NCBI GenBank assembly: GCA_041946965.1
Contig: JBHGBM010000019.1
Coordinates: forward strand, 12,649-76,648
Direction: 5' to 3'
Source of the DNA: JBHGBM01 sp041946965
GTDB lineage: Bacteria; Acidobacteriota; Terriglobia; Bryobacterales; Bryobacteraceae
Length of the DNA stretch: 64,000 nt
Shown: piece after piece, positions 53,919 through 61,787 of the stretch
Position numbering within the stretch: the first letter of the stretch is position 1
Layout: every line of letters starts with the position of its first letter
The notes under the pieces: generated by a model
Told to the model about the DNA's origin: nothing
What the model saw: the letters and a program-made list of their open reading frames with translations, nothing else
Databases searched by the model: none
Made by a program: the position numbers and the translations under genes

Positions 53919-55937
53919 TTATCGCCGTCTCTCCGGACGCCGTTCCACGTAGGCGCGCAGGCTTCTGCGCACGGCGGCGGGCAGGGCGCTGTCCAGGTAC
54001 TCCAGCGCCGTGCCCCGCAGGTGCCTGTCTCCCATGAAGACGCCGCGGTAGGCGGTGGCCACGGGCTGCGCGGGCAGCACCAGCGAAAGGAGCGTGAACA
54101 CGTACTCCAGGGCCAGGCCGCTGGGTTCGCGTACCTCGGGATCGAGGCCGGTGTCGCCGCTATCGTCCGGCGGATCGATCAGCCGGTAGTTCTGCCAGGT
54201 GGCCGGTCCGGCTTCGAGTTCGCGCATTACAGCCTGGTACACGGGCGCGGGCGGGATGCGGATCTCCGGATCCTGCCGGACCATGGCGGTGAGGGCCCGC
54301 GCGGAACGGTAACGAACTTCGAAACGCGGATCGTTGAGGCCGAGCACCAGGCCGGAGGCCGCGCGGTCGCCCGGTGCCGCCGTCAGGATGCGCGGGATGC
54401 GGCGGCGCACGATGAAATGCTCGGACATGTCGAGCAGGTGGTCGGCGAGCTGCCCGGCGTGCAGCGAGGCCGTGCGGCGCAGGGCGGCCAGAGCCTCTGG
54501 CGCCATCTCGTCCCAGGCGAGCAGTGCGACCACGTGCGGCACCAGTTCGCGCGGGACCGGGCCGGCGCCGAGCACGCGGCGGACACGCGCGGGATCGCCC
54601 GAGCGCAAGTCGGCGGCCTCGGGATCGAACGGGTCCCAGGCGGGTCCGGCGCGCGGCCCGCCGGAGCCCGCGTGCAGCAGGATCTGGCGGGTGGTGGCGT
54701 CGTCCACCGTGTTGGGATCGAGGTCCATGGAATGCTCCAGCAGCCTGCGTTCCAGCACGTCCACGTAGCCGCGGTCCAGCCGGCCCGCGAGCCACGCCGC
54801 CACCACGCCGCACACCGCCGCCACCAGCAGCATGAGCGGCCGCGCGGCGGGGCCGAGCAGCAGCAGGGCGCGCACGATGCCGCTGCCGATGGCGTCGCCC
54901 GCGCGGTCGCAGGCCACGTCGATGAAAGATTTCACCGAGCGCTTTTCGCCCGCCGAGACCGGCGTGTAGAAGAGTTCATAGCCGGAGCGGAACAGCGAGT
55001 TGCGCACCACCATCTCGGCGCCGCGCGCGGCCGCGGCCACCCCGAGGGCGGGCATGAAGATCATCCCCAGTCCGCCGGCGGCCACCGTGGCGGGCAGCGA
55101 GCCCACCGTCCGCGCCAGCCCCAGACGGTTCAGGAAGAAGTGCGTGGCGGAGGCCTGCAACAGGAACGTGACCAGCGCCACGCCGGACTGGAAGATCCCG
55201 AAGAAGCGCAGCAGCGGCTCGCCGCGGCCGAACGTCTCCACGGCTTGCGCCTTGAGAACATAATCGAGCGAAGCGGCGCTCGCGGCGCCAAGCAGCACCA
55301 GCCACGCCAGGCCGCGCAGGTACGGCGCCCTGGCGAGCACCCCCAGAGCTCCCGGCGCGGGAGCCTGCGCCGGGGCGGAGGCTTCCGCCTTCCTGTCTCC
55401 CAGGGCCTTGACGGCCGCGCTGCACAGCACGTGCAGCACGGCCAGGGCGGCGAGGGTGGCCTGAATGCCGAAATGCGCGCCGAGCCGTTCTGCAAGAATG
55501 CCGCCGAGCACGCCGCCCGCCGTGCCGCCCCCGGCGATGCGTCCCATCTGCCGCTTGGCCGTGCGCGGGTCGAAGCGCTCGTTGACCACGGACCAGAAAC
55601 CCGAAATGAGCACCGTGGCCACGCCGCCCACGTGCAGGTAGCAGACCACGGCGGCGATGCCGGGCCGCTCACCGGCGATGACCCACTCGCCCAGGTGCAG
55701 GGCGGCGCTGGCCGCGAAGGCGGCAGGGATGAGACGCGCCGGTCCGCACCGGGATATCACGCATCCGGCGGCCATGGCCATGAGGACGGAGAACGCTGCG
55801 GTGGCGGCTACGATAGCGGGCAGCGAGGAAACCGGAAACTGCGAAAGGAACAGGGCGTCGCGGATCGCCTTGCCGGCGGTCTGGTGAGCGATGATAATGG
55901 CCGCCGCCAGCATGGCCGCCGCAACGTCGCGCCGCAT
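53919..55937 (-). CDS. NTT/MFS-like transporter fused to HEAT-repeat domain
   Basis: 672 residues. About 12 transmembrane segments (1-395) with KAIRDALFLSQFPVSSLPAI near the start and NERFDPRTAKRQMGRIAGGGTAGGVLGG, reminiscent of ATP/ADP-translocase (Tlc/NTT)-like and MFS carriers. YELFYTPVSAGEKRSVKSFIDVACDRAGDAIGSG is another phrase of this group. The soluble C-terminal half (about 410-670) is a run of helical repeats (PHVVALLAWDEMAPEALAALRRT, DPRFEVRYRSARALTAMV), i.e. HEAT-like, and may dock partner proteins. It may transport nucleotides or sense them. It is first in a four-gene operon with the MoxR ATPase. Its start lies only 9 bp from that of the divergent sulfatase. Confidence 0.75.
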   Translation of the reverse strand: MRRDVAAAMLAAAIIIAHQTAGKAIRDALFLSQFPVSSLPAIVAATAAFSVLMAMAAGCVISRCGPARLIPAAFAASAALHLGEWVIAGERPGIAAVVCYLHVGGVATVLISGFWSVVNERFDPRTAKRQMGRIAGGGTAGGVLGGILAERLGAHFGIQATLAALAVLHVLCSAAVKALGDRKAEASAPAQAPAPGALGVLARAPYLRGLAWLVLLGAASAASLDYVLKAQAVETFGRGEPLLRFFGIFQSGVALVTFLLQASATHFFLNRLGLARTVGSLPATVAAGGLGMIFMPALGVAAAARGAEMVVRNSLFRSGYELFYTPVSAGEKRSVKSFIDVACDRAGDAIGSGIVRALLLLGPAARPLMLLVAAVCGVVAAWLAGRLDRGYVDVLERRLLEHSMDLDPNTVDDATTRQILLHAGSGGPRAGPAWDPFDPEAADLRSGDPARVRRVLGAGPVPRELVPHVVALLAWDEMAPEALAALRRTASLHAGQLADHLLDMSEHFIVRRRIPRILTAAPGDRAASGLVLGLNDPRFEVRYRSARALTAMVRQDPEIRIPPAPVYQAVMRELEAGPATWQNYRLIDPPDDSGDTGLDPEVREPSGLALEYVFTLLSLVLPAQPVATAYRGVFMGDRHLRGTALEYLDSALPAAVRRSLRAYVERRPERRR

Positions 55938-55946
55938 CTCTTGTCA

Positions 55947-57431
55947 ATGATAGCTGCTAGAATCGCATCCGTGATCACCCGCAGGGAATTCGCGGGCCTG
56001 CTGGCAGCAGGCGCCGCCGCCGGGGCCGCCAGGCCGAACATCGTCTTCTTCGAGTGCGACAGCATGGACGGCCGCGTCATGGGCAACATGGGCCACCCCG
56101 CCGCCCGCACGCCCAACATGGACCGGCTGGCCGCCCAGGGAACCCTGCTGCGGAACACCTACTGCAATTCGCCCCAGTGCGTGCCTTCCCGCTCCAGCAT
56201 GTGGAGCGGGCTCCAGACGCATCGCTGCGAGGGATGGAACAACCACAAGGGGCTCGAGCGCGGCGCGCCCACGTTTCAGACGCACCTCGAGCGGGCCGGC
56301 TACACGGCGCGCATCTTCGGCAAGACGGACTACCTCTCCGGCGCCCACGGGCTCTCCGGATCGATTTCGGCGTGGACCGGTCCGGCCGGCATCATGCTGC
56401 CGGAAAAGGGCGCGCCCAAGGCCATCCTGAAGGGCGAGGGGCGCGAGGGCCACAACCGCGATTGGGAGATGGTGCGGAAGACCATCGCCTGGATCAAAGA
56501 CAGCCGCCCGGCGGGACCCTTCTTCCTGCACTGCGGGCCTTCCATCCCGCACCCGCCGTTCGTCACCACGCAGTACTGGCTGGACCGGATCGACCCGGCC
56601 AAGGTCACCGTGCCGCCCTACGAGGCCAGGCTCCATCCGGTGATGGAGTACATGAGCGCGCGCAAGGATACCTTGCGGCCGTTTTCCAGGCAGCAGATCG
56701 TCGATATCCGGCGCACTTACTTCGCCATGATCGCGGAACTCGACGCCATGGTCGGCGAAGTGATGGACGCGGTGGAGCAGGCCGGCCTCGGCGGCAACAC
56801 CTATTTCATTTTCACCAGCGACCACGGCGAGATGAACATGGAGCACCGGCAGTACCTGAAGAACGCGCTCTACGAGGGTTCGGCGCGCGTGCCGCTGATC
56901 ATTGCCGGGCCGGGCGTGCGGCGGGGCGCGGTGGTCGACGACCTGGTTTCGCTGGTAGACATTTTCCCCACCCTGATGGACATGGCCGGCGCCCAGACGC
57001 CGCGCGGGCTGGACGGACATTCCCTCATGCCGCTGCTCAAAGGGCAGCGCGCCAACCGCCCCGACTGGGTGCTCAGCCAGTATCACAGCAACATGATCAA
57101 CACCGGCGCGTTCATGCTGCGGCGCGGCGATTGGAAGTACATCGCCTACGCCGGCTACGAGCCGCAACTGTTCAACCTGAAGGAAGACCCCGAGGAGATG
57201 CGCAACCTTGCGAAATCGCGTCCGGACGTCGCCAAGGACATGGAGGCGCGCCTGCGCCGCGCGGTGGACTACCCCGCTGTGGACGCCAAGGTGAAGCAGT
57301 ACGACAAGGACAGCTTCCGCAAGTGGCGCGCCTCGAAGAGCGAGCAGGAGTACAACGACTCGATGGCCCAGATGTACAAAGGCTGGAAGCCGGAGCACCA
57401 GCGGCGGATCGAGGAGTGGTTGGCGCGTTAG
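55947..57431 (+). CDS. Tat-exported sulfatase, arylsulfatase K-like (uronate-2-sulfatase type)
   Basis: 494 residues; start at ATG 55947 or GTG 55971, both leading into the Tat signal TRREFAGLLAAGAAAG. The core has FFECDSMDGRVMG, CVPSRSSMWSG with formylglycine Cys78, GWNNHKGLERG, FGKTDYLSGAHG, MIAELDAMVGEVM, TSDHGEMNMEHRQYLKNALYEGSARVPLI, LVSLVDIFPTLMD, GDWKYIAYAG, PQLFNLKEDPEEMRNL and YPAVDAKVKQYDKDSFRKWR. DSMDGR, WNN.KGL and MEHRQ..K...YE.SA with the C-terminal KQYDK..F.KW match my recollection of human arylsulfatase K, a glucuronate-2-sulfatase. Sulfate removal from uronic acids in the periplasm is therefore likely. Followed 20 bp later by the DUF1080 gene. Confidence 0.9.
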   Translation: MIAARIASVITRREFAGLLAAGAAAGAARPNIVFFECDSMDGRVMGNMGHPAARTPNMDRLAAQGTLLRNTYCNSPQCVPSRSSMWSGLQTHRCEGWNNHKGLERGAPTFQTHLERAGYTARIFGKTDYLSGAHGLSGSISAWTGPAGIMLPEKGAPKAILKGEGREGHNRDWEMVRKTIAWIKDSRPAGPFFLHCGPSIPHPPFVTTQYWLDRIDPAKVTVPPYEARLHPVMEYMSARKDTLRPFSRQQIVDIRRTYFAMIAELDAMVGEVMDAVEQAGLGGNTYFIFTSDHGEMNMEHRQYLKNALYEGSARVPLIIAGPGVRRGAVVDDLVSLVDIFPTLMDMAGAQTPRGLDGHSLMPLLKGQRANRPDWVLSQYHSNMINTGAFMLRRGDWKYIAYAGYEPQLFNLKEDPEEMRNLAKSRPDVAKDMEARLRRAVDYPAVDAKVKQYDKDSFRKWRASKSEQEYNDSMAQMYKGWKPEHQRRIEEWLAR

Positions 57432-57451
57432 CCCGTAGTACCATGGCGCTT

Positions 57452-58069
57452 ATGAAACGATTCGCTCTCTTTCTGGCCTTTGCCGCACTGGTTCAGGCTG
57501 CCGGATGGAAACAGCTCTTCAACGGCAAGGACCTGGACGGTTGGGAAATGGTGGGGGCGGGCCGTTTCACGGTCGAAAACGGGCTTATGAAGACCGAGGG
57601 CGGTATGGGCCTGCTGTGGTATACCCGGGAAAGGTTCGGCAACACCACGCTGCGCGTGGTTTTCAAGACCGCTTCGCCCAACGCCAACTCCGGCGTGTAC
57701 ATCCGTTTTCCGGAACGGCCCAAGGATCCGTGGTACGCCGTCCACAACGGCTACGAGGTGCAGATCGACTCGGCGGGCGACGAATGGCACTGCACCGGCG
57801 CGATCTACTCCCTGAGTAAGGTGACCAAGCGCACGCAGAAGCCGGAAGGGGAATGGAACACGCTCGAGATTGCCTTGCGCGGTGACGACGTGGTGATCTC
57901 CCTGAACGGCGAAGTCGTCAACCGTTTCCGCGGCAGCCAGCCCGTGCCGCCGCGTACCATGTGGTTCGAACCCGTTCGCGGCCCGCGGGCGCAGACCGGT
58001 TACATTGGTCTGCAAAATCACGACCGCCGGTCCATAGTTTATTTCCGTGAAGTCAGCGTCGCCCGCTGA
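57452..58069 (+). CDS. Exported DUF1080 (3-keto-disaccharide hydrolase-like) protein
   Basis: 205 residues from MKRFALFLAFAALVQA, a signal peptide; an in-frame ATG three codons earlier is possible. The DUF1080 jelly-roll domain fills the rest: GWKQLFNGKDLDGWEM, FTVENGLMKTEGGMGLLWY, LRVVFKTASPNANSGVYIRFPE, YEVQIDSAGDEWHCTGAIYSL, GEWNTLEIALRGDDVVISLNGEVVN and GYIGLQNHDRRSIVYFREV. The family is concanavalin-like; some members hydrolyse 3-keto-glycosides, others only bind sugar. It sits in one transcription unit with the arylsulfatase-K-like gene. Confidence 0.87.
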   Translation: MKRFALFLAFAALVQAAGWKQLFNGKDLDGWEMVGAGRFTVENGLMKTEGGMGLLWYTRERFGNTTLRVVFKTASPNANSGVYIRFPERPKDPWYAVHNGYEVQIDSAGDEWHCTGAIYSLSKVTKRTQKPEGEWNTLEIALRGDDVVISLNGEVVNRFRGSQPVPPRTMWFEPVRGPRAQTGYIGLQNHDRRSIVYFREVSVAR

Positions 58070-58142
58070 CCGCTGGACTGTCCGTTTCCTCACCGACCTG
58101 AAAGGGATACCCGCATCACAATACACATGTGAAGGACGGGAA

Positions 58143-60491
58143 ATGGGCCAGCGCCTGAGAGTAGTGTTCACCACGGCCATACTCGTCGCGGTGGCGTTCG
58201 CGCTCACCGCGGCGATGCCATCCGTCCGCCGGGAAACTCCGTTCCTGTTCCTGGTGCTCGCGGTGTTTACGGCCGCGCTGCTGCACGGTTTCGTGGGCGG
58301 GTTGTCAGTCATGGCCGCGGGTACCGTGGTCTGGGCCGGATTCATCGTGGACATGGCCGGGTACTTGTTGGAACTGGCGCTCTTTTGCGGCGTGGCACTC
58401 ACCATCACCTGGATGCTGGAGCGGTTGCGGCGCGACGTCGCCGAGCGCCGGCGGATTGAGGCGGCGCTCGCCAAACGCAATCAGAGGTTGCTGCTGCTGG
58501 AGCAGGCTTCGCGCCATCTGCTTACCGGCGACGACCTGCGGCGCATGGTGCGGGGATTGTTCGATATCGTTTCCGGACACCTGCGGGTGGACGTGTATTT
58601 CAACTTCATGGTCAACGAGGCGGGGGATGCGCTCCGGATGGAGTCCTGCGCGGGGGTCAGCGAGGAGATCGCCAGAAGCATTTCGCGCCTCGAATTCGGA
58701 CAGGCCGTGTGCGGCGCCGTGGCGCGCGACCGTTGCCCGCTGGTGGTGGACGCCATTCAGTCCTCCGAGGATCCCCGGGTGCAATTGGTGCGCGGCTTGG
58801 GCATCCGGACCTACGCCTGCAACCCGCTGTTCGCCGGCGAGCGGCTGCTGGGCACGCTCTCGTTCGGCTCGCGGCTGCGCGATTCCTTCGAGCCGGACGA
58901 ACTGGAGTTCATGCAGACCATAGCCCACTACGTCGAACTGGCCATGGAGCGCGTCGAGTTGAACAATGCCCTGCGGCGTTCCAATCGGACGCTCGACGCG
59001 GTGGTGCGCCATTCCCCTCTCCCCATTTGGACCGCGGACCTGTCCGGCGCCGTGCAGTTGTGGAACCCAGCCGCCGAGCGTGTCTTCGGCTGGACCGCAA
59101 ACGAGGTGAGGGGACGCCGCGCACCGATGATTCCGGAGGAGATCGCCCCCCTCTTCCACCAGTGGCTGGCGCGTGTGGCGGCCGGAGAGACGCTGATCGG
59201 GCTGGAATCGCAGCGCCGGCGCAAGGACGGTTCGACGTTCCTGGCGAGCACCTCCATGTCCCCGCTGCGCGACTCCGAAGACGCGATCACGGGCGTGCTG
59301 GCGATTACCGCCGACGTGACGGAGCAGAAGCGGCTCGAGGAACAGCTCCGCGAAACCCAGAAGCTGGAGAGCATCGGGCTGCTGGCGGGCGGCATCGCGC
59401 ACGATTTCAATAACCTGTTGGTGGGAATCGTGGGGGGAGCCAGCCTGGCCATGGAAATGGCCTCCGGCCAGGAGCAGACCAACATCCTGGGAGACGTGCT
59501 GCGCTCCGGCGAGCGTGCGGCCGATCTGACCCGGCAGTTGCTTGCTTACGCCGGCAAGGCACGCATGACGGCCGGCCAGTTCGATCTCAAACAGGTCCTG
59601 GAAGAGACCGTGAACATCGTGCAGGCCACCGTGCCGAAACGTGTGCGCATCAACCTGGAGGCGGGGTCGGGCGGGCCCGTGATCGATGGCGACCGCACCC
59701 AGGTGCAGCAGCTTGTTCTCAATCTCGTGCTCAACGCCGCGGAAGCCACCGAGGGCAGTCCGGATCCGTGCGTCACCGTCACGGCCGGCGGCATCGGACC
59801 GGAGGACTGCGCCGCCATGGGCTTCCAGACGGACTCGGCGCGTGCGTATGCCTACCTTTCCGTTCGCGACAACGGCTGCGGCATGGACGAGGACACCAGG
59901 AAGCGCATTTTCGATCCCTTCTTCACTACCAAGTTCCACGGGCGCGGGCTGGGGCTGGCCGCCGTTTCGGGTATTCTGCGGGCGCACAACGGCCAGATCC
60001 GCGTGGAGAGCGCGTTGGGCGCCGGCACGACTTTCGTGGTTCTGCTGCCCGCGGTGGACGGCGAGCGGACGCGCGCGGAACCGGCGCCGCCCCCCGCCAG
60101 CCTGCGCGGCCATGAAACCATCCTGGTGGTGGACGACGATCCGGCGGTGCGGTCCTTCGCCAATTCCTGCCTCCTGCACCACGGCTACCGCGTACTGCTG
60201 GCCCGCGACGGCGAAGAATGCATCGGGTTGCTGGAACACCACGGCGGCGAGATCGCGCTCATCATTCTGGATCTCACCATGCCCGGCATCGGCGGGGAAC
60301 ACACGCTGCGTATGATCCGCGCCCGCGCGCCGCACATGCCGGTGATCCTCAGCAGCGGGCACTCCGAAACGGAAGCGCGCGCCCGCTTCGGGGATGCCGG
60401 CGCCGCGTATCTGCAAAAGCCTTACAAGACCCTGCAACTGGCGTCGAAATTGCGCGAGGTGCTCGGCACGCGCGAGGCCGCGCGGGTCTGA
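58143..60491 (+). CDS. Hybrid sensor histidine kinase (GAF-PAS-HK-receiver)
   Basis: 782 residues from MGQRLRVVFTTAI with an AAGGA site upstream. Three to four transmembrane segments (about 1-90, KdpD-like) are followed by a short coiled coil (RLRRDVAERRRIEAALAKRN), a GAF domain (about 110-280, LGIRTYACNPLFAGERLLGTLSFGSR), a PAS domain (about 290-400, LDAVVRHSPLPIWTADLSGAVQLWNPAAERVFGW), an H-box GGIAHDFNNLL (His about 420), an ATPase domain with NLVLNAAEA, VRDNGCGMDEDTRKRIFDPFFTT and GRGLGLAAVSGIL, and a receiver (ILVVDDDPAVRSF; phosphoacceptor Asp about 710 in LIILDLTMPG). No cognate regulator gene is adjacent, so signals probably pass through the receiver to a distant partner. Confidence 0.92.
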   Translation: MGQRLRVVFTTAILVAVAFALTAAMPSVRRETPFLFLVLAVFTAALLHGFVGGLSVMAAGTVVWAGFIVDMAGYLLELALFCGVALTITWMLERLRRDVAERRRIEAALAKRNQRLLLLEQASRHLLTGDDLRRMVRGLFDIVSGHLRVDVYFNFMVNEAGDALRMESCAGVSEEIARSISRLEFGQAVCGAVARDRCPLVVDAIQSSEDPRVQLVRGLGIRTYACNPLFAGERLLGTLSFGSRLRDSFEPDELEFMQTIAHYVELAMERVELNNALRRSNRTLDAVVRHSPLPIWTADLSGAVQLWNPAAERVFGWTANEVRGRRAPMIPEEIAPLFHQWLARVAAGETLIGLESQRRRKDGSTFLASTSMSPLRDSEDAITGVLAITADVTEQKRLEEQLRETQKLESIGLLAGGIAHDFNNLLVGIVGGASLAMEMASGQEQTNILGDVLRSGERAADLTRQLLAYAGKARMTAGQFDLKQVLEETVNIVQATVPKRVRINLEAGSGGPVIDGDRTQVQQLVLNLVLNAAEATEGSPDPCVTVTAGGIGPEDCAAMGFQTDSARAYAYLSVRDNGCGMDEDTRKRIFDPFFTTKFHGRGLGLAAVSGILRAHNGQIRVESALGAGTTFVVLLPAVDGERTRAEPAPPPASLRGHETILVVDDDPAVRSFANSCLLHHGYRVLLARDGEECIGLLEHHGGEIALIILDLTMPGIGGEHTLRMIRARAPHMPVILSSGHSETEARARFGDAGAAYLQKPYKTLQLASKLREVLGTREAARV

Positions 60492-61787
60492 TTACCTGGC
60501 CCGCTTGACCAGTTCCTCGACTTTGGATGCCACCAGTTCTTCCACCCGCTCGCCCCACGGCCCGGGGTGGCCCTGCGCCGCCAGCGCCTCGCCGCCTTCG
60601 TAGCCGCCTTCCTTCAGCACACGCAGGGAGGGAATGTAGCCGCAGTAGTCGTTGGCGTAAGCCGAGACCCAGGTGGTGGTCCAGCCGTGGCGGGCTTTCA
60701 GGCGCAGCGCGTAGTCGGAGACTACTTCGCTCGAAAGCACGATCCAGATCAGGCGCCCGCCGAAGTTCCACACCTGCACGGGGTAAGGGTACGCCGCCGG
60801 GAGTTTGCCGCCGCGGTCGAGGGTTTCGAGCAGCCGCGCGGCATTGATGCGATAGGCCGGGGTGCGGCTCTGGAGTTCGGCCTCGATCTGCGCGCGCGTG
60901 CGGACGGCGAATGGCAGGTCCACGGTTCCCCAGGCCGCGTAGATGGGGCCGGTCAGCGCGGGCATGCGGCCGCGGGTGACTTGGTCCACCGCCGCGGCCA
61001 GGATCTCGCCATACCGCCGCGCGTGTTCCGGAGTGCCGCGGGGCAGGGCGTTGGCGTCGGCGCCGCAACCCGCCACGAACAGCGCTTCGGCCCCGGGATG
61101 CCACTGCTCGTAGACTTCCTTGAAGCAGCCGGGCCAGTCGCCGCCGATCTGGTAGTCGTTCAGCACGGTGGCGTGGCAGGCGTAGCCCGCAACCACCGCG
61201 CGCAGTTCTCCCGCAGGAGATTTCACCGCCAGCACCGGCACATCCTGGTCTACCGGGCCGGGCCAGGCGCGGTGCACAGCGCGGCGGCGGTTCACTGCGA
61301 TACCGGCCAGGCCCTGACCCCAGTGCAACGTGGCGGGGGTCATGCCGCGCACCGCGCGCCCGATGGTGTCCACGGTGGCATCCAGCAGGAACGGCAGATA
61401 GCGCCGCACCGCCGCGGCGTACTTCTCCTCCAGCACGTAGCCGGGGCGGCCGAGTTGTCCCCCCACCGGGCCGCTATGAGTGTGGGAGGCGGAGAGCACC
61501 AGGCGCTCGCGCGGCACGCCCCCGCGCGAAGCCACGCTTTCGGCCATCTCGCGCGTCCAGCCGATGATGTCCGCAGTGACGATAACCGAAGTGCGGCCGG
61601 CGCCGTCTTCGATGGCCAGCGCCTTCACCCAGAGCTTCTGCCGCACGCCCTCCGAGGGTTTCGTGCGCGAGGCGAAGCCCGACATCCAGATGGGCTCGCG
61701 CGGCGTAATATCCGCCTTGGCCACCCCCGCTTTCCACTGTCCGTGCGCGGCGGACGCGGCCAGCAGCCAGAGCGCGAGCGTTTTCAT
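60492..61787 (-). CDS. Neutral-ceramidase-like exported protein (B)
   Basis: 431 residues with a signal peptide (MKTLALWLLAASAAHGQ). The ceramidase N-terminal domain is present: AGVAKADITPREPIWMSGFASR, VIVTADIIGWTREMAESVA, LVLSASHTHSGPVGGQ (zinc-type motif), VAGYACHATVLNDY and LFVAGCGADANALPRG. As in protein A, the GDVSPN segment with the catalytic Ser of true ceramidases is replaced, here by GCGADANALP, so activity on ceramide is doubtful. The start overlaps the stop of exported DegT-like gene B (ATGA), implying a matched pair. Confidence 0.82.
   Translation of the reverse strand: MKTLALWLLAASAAHGQWKAGVAKADITPREPIWMSGFASRTKPSEGVRQKLWVKALAIEDGAGRTSVIVTADIIGWTREMAESVASRGGVPRERLVLSASHTHSGPVGGQLGRPGYVLEEKYAAAVRRYLPFLLDATVDTIGRAVRGMTPATLHWGQGLAGIAVNRRRAVHRAWPGPVDQDVPVLAVKSPAGELRAVVAGYACHATVLNDYQIGGDWPGCFKEVYEQWHPGAEALFVAGCGADANALPRGTPEHARRYGEILAAAVDQVTRGRMPALTGPIYAAWGTVDLPFAVRTRAQIEAELQSRTPAYRINAARLLETLDRGGKLPAAYPYPVQVWNFGGRLIWIVLSSEVVSDYALRLKARHGWTTTWVSAYANDYCGYIPSLRVLKEGGYEGGEALAAQGHPGPWGERVEELVASKVEELVKRAR

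Noticed and set aside
53730..55946. Upstream extension of the sulfatase frame by more than 700 codons
   Set aside because: Antisense to the transporter and MoxR genes; the Tat signal and sulfatase homology begin only near 55947-55971.
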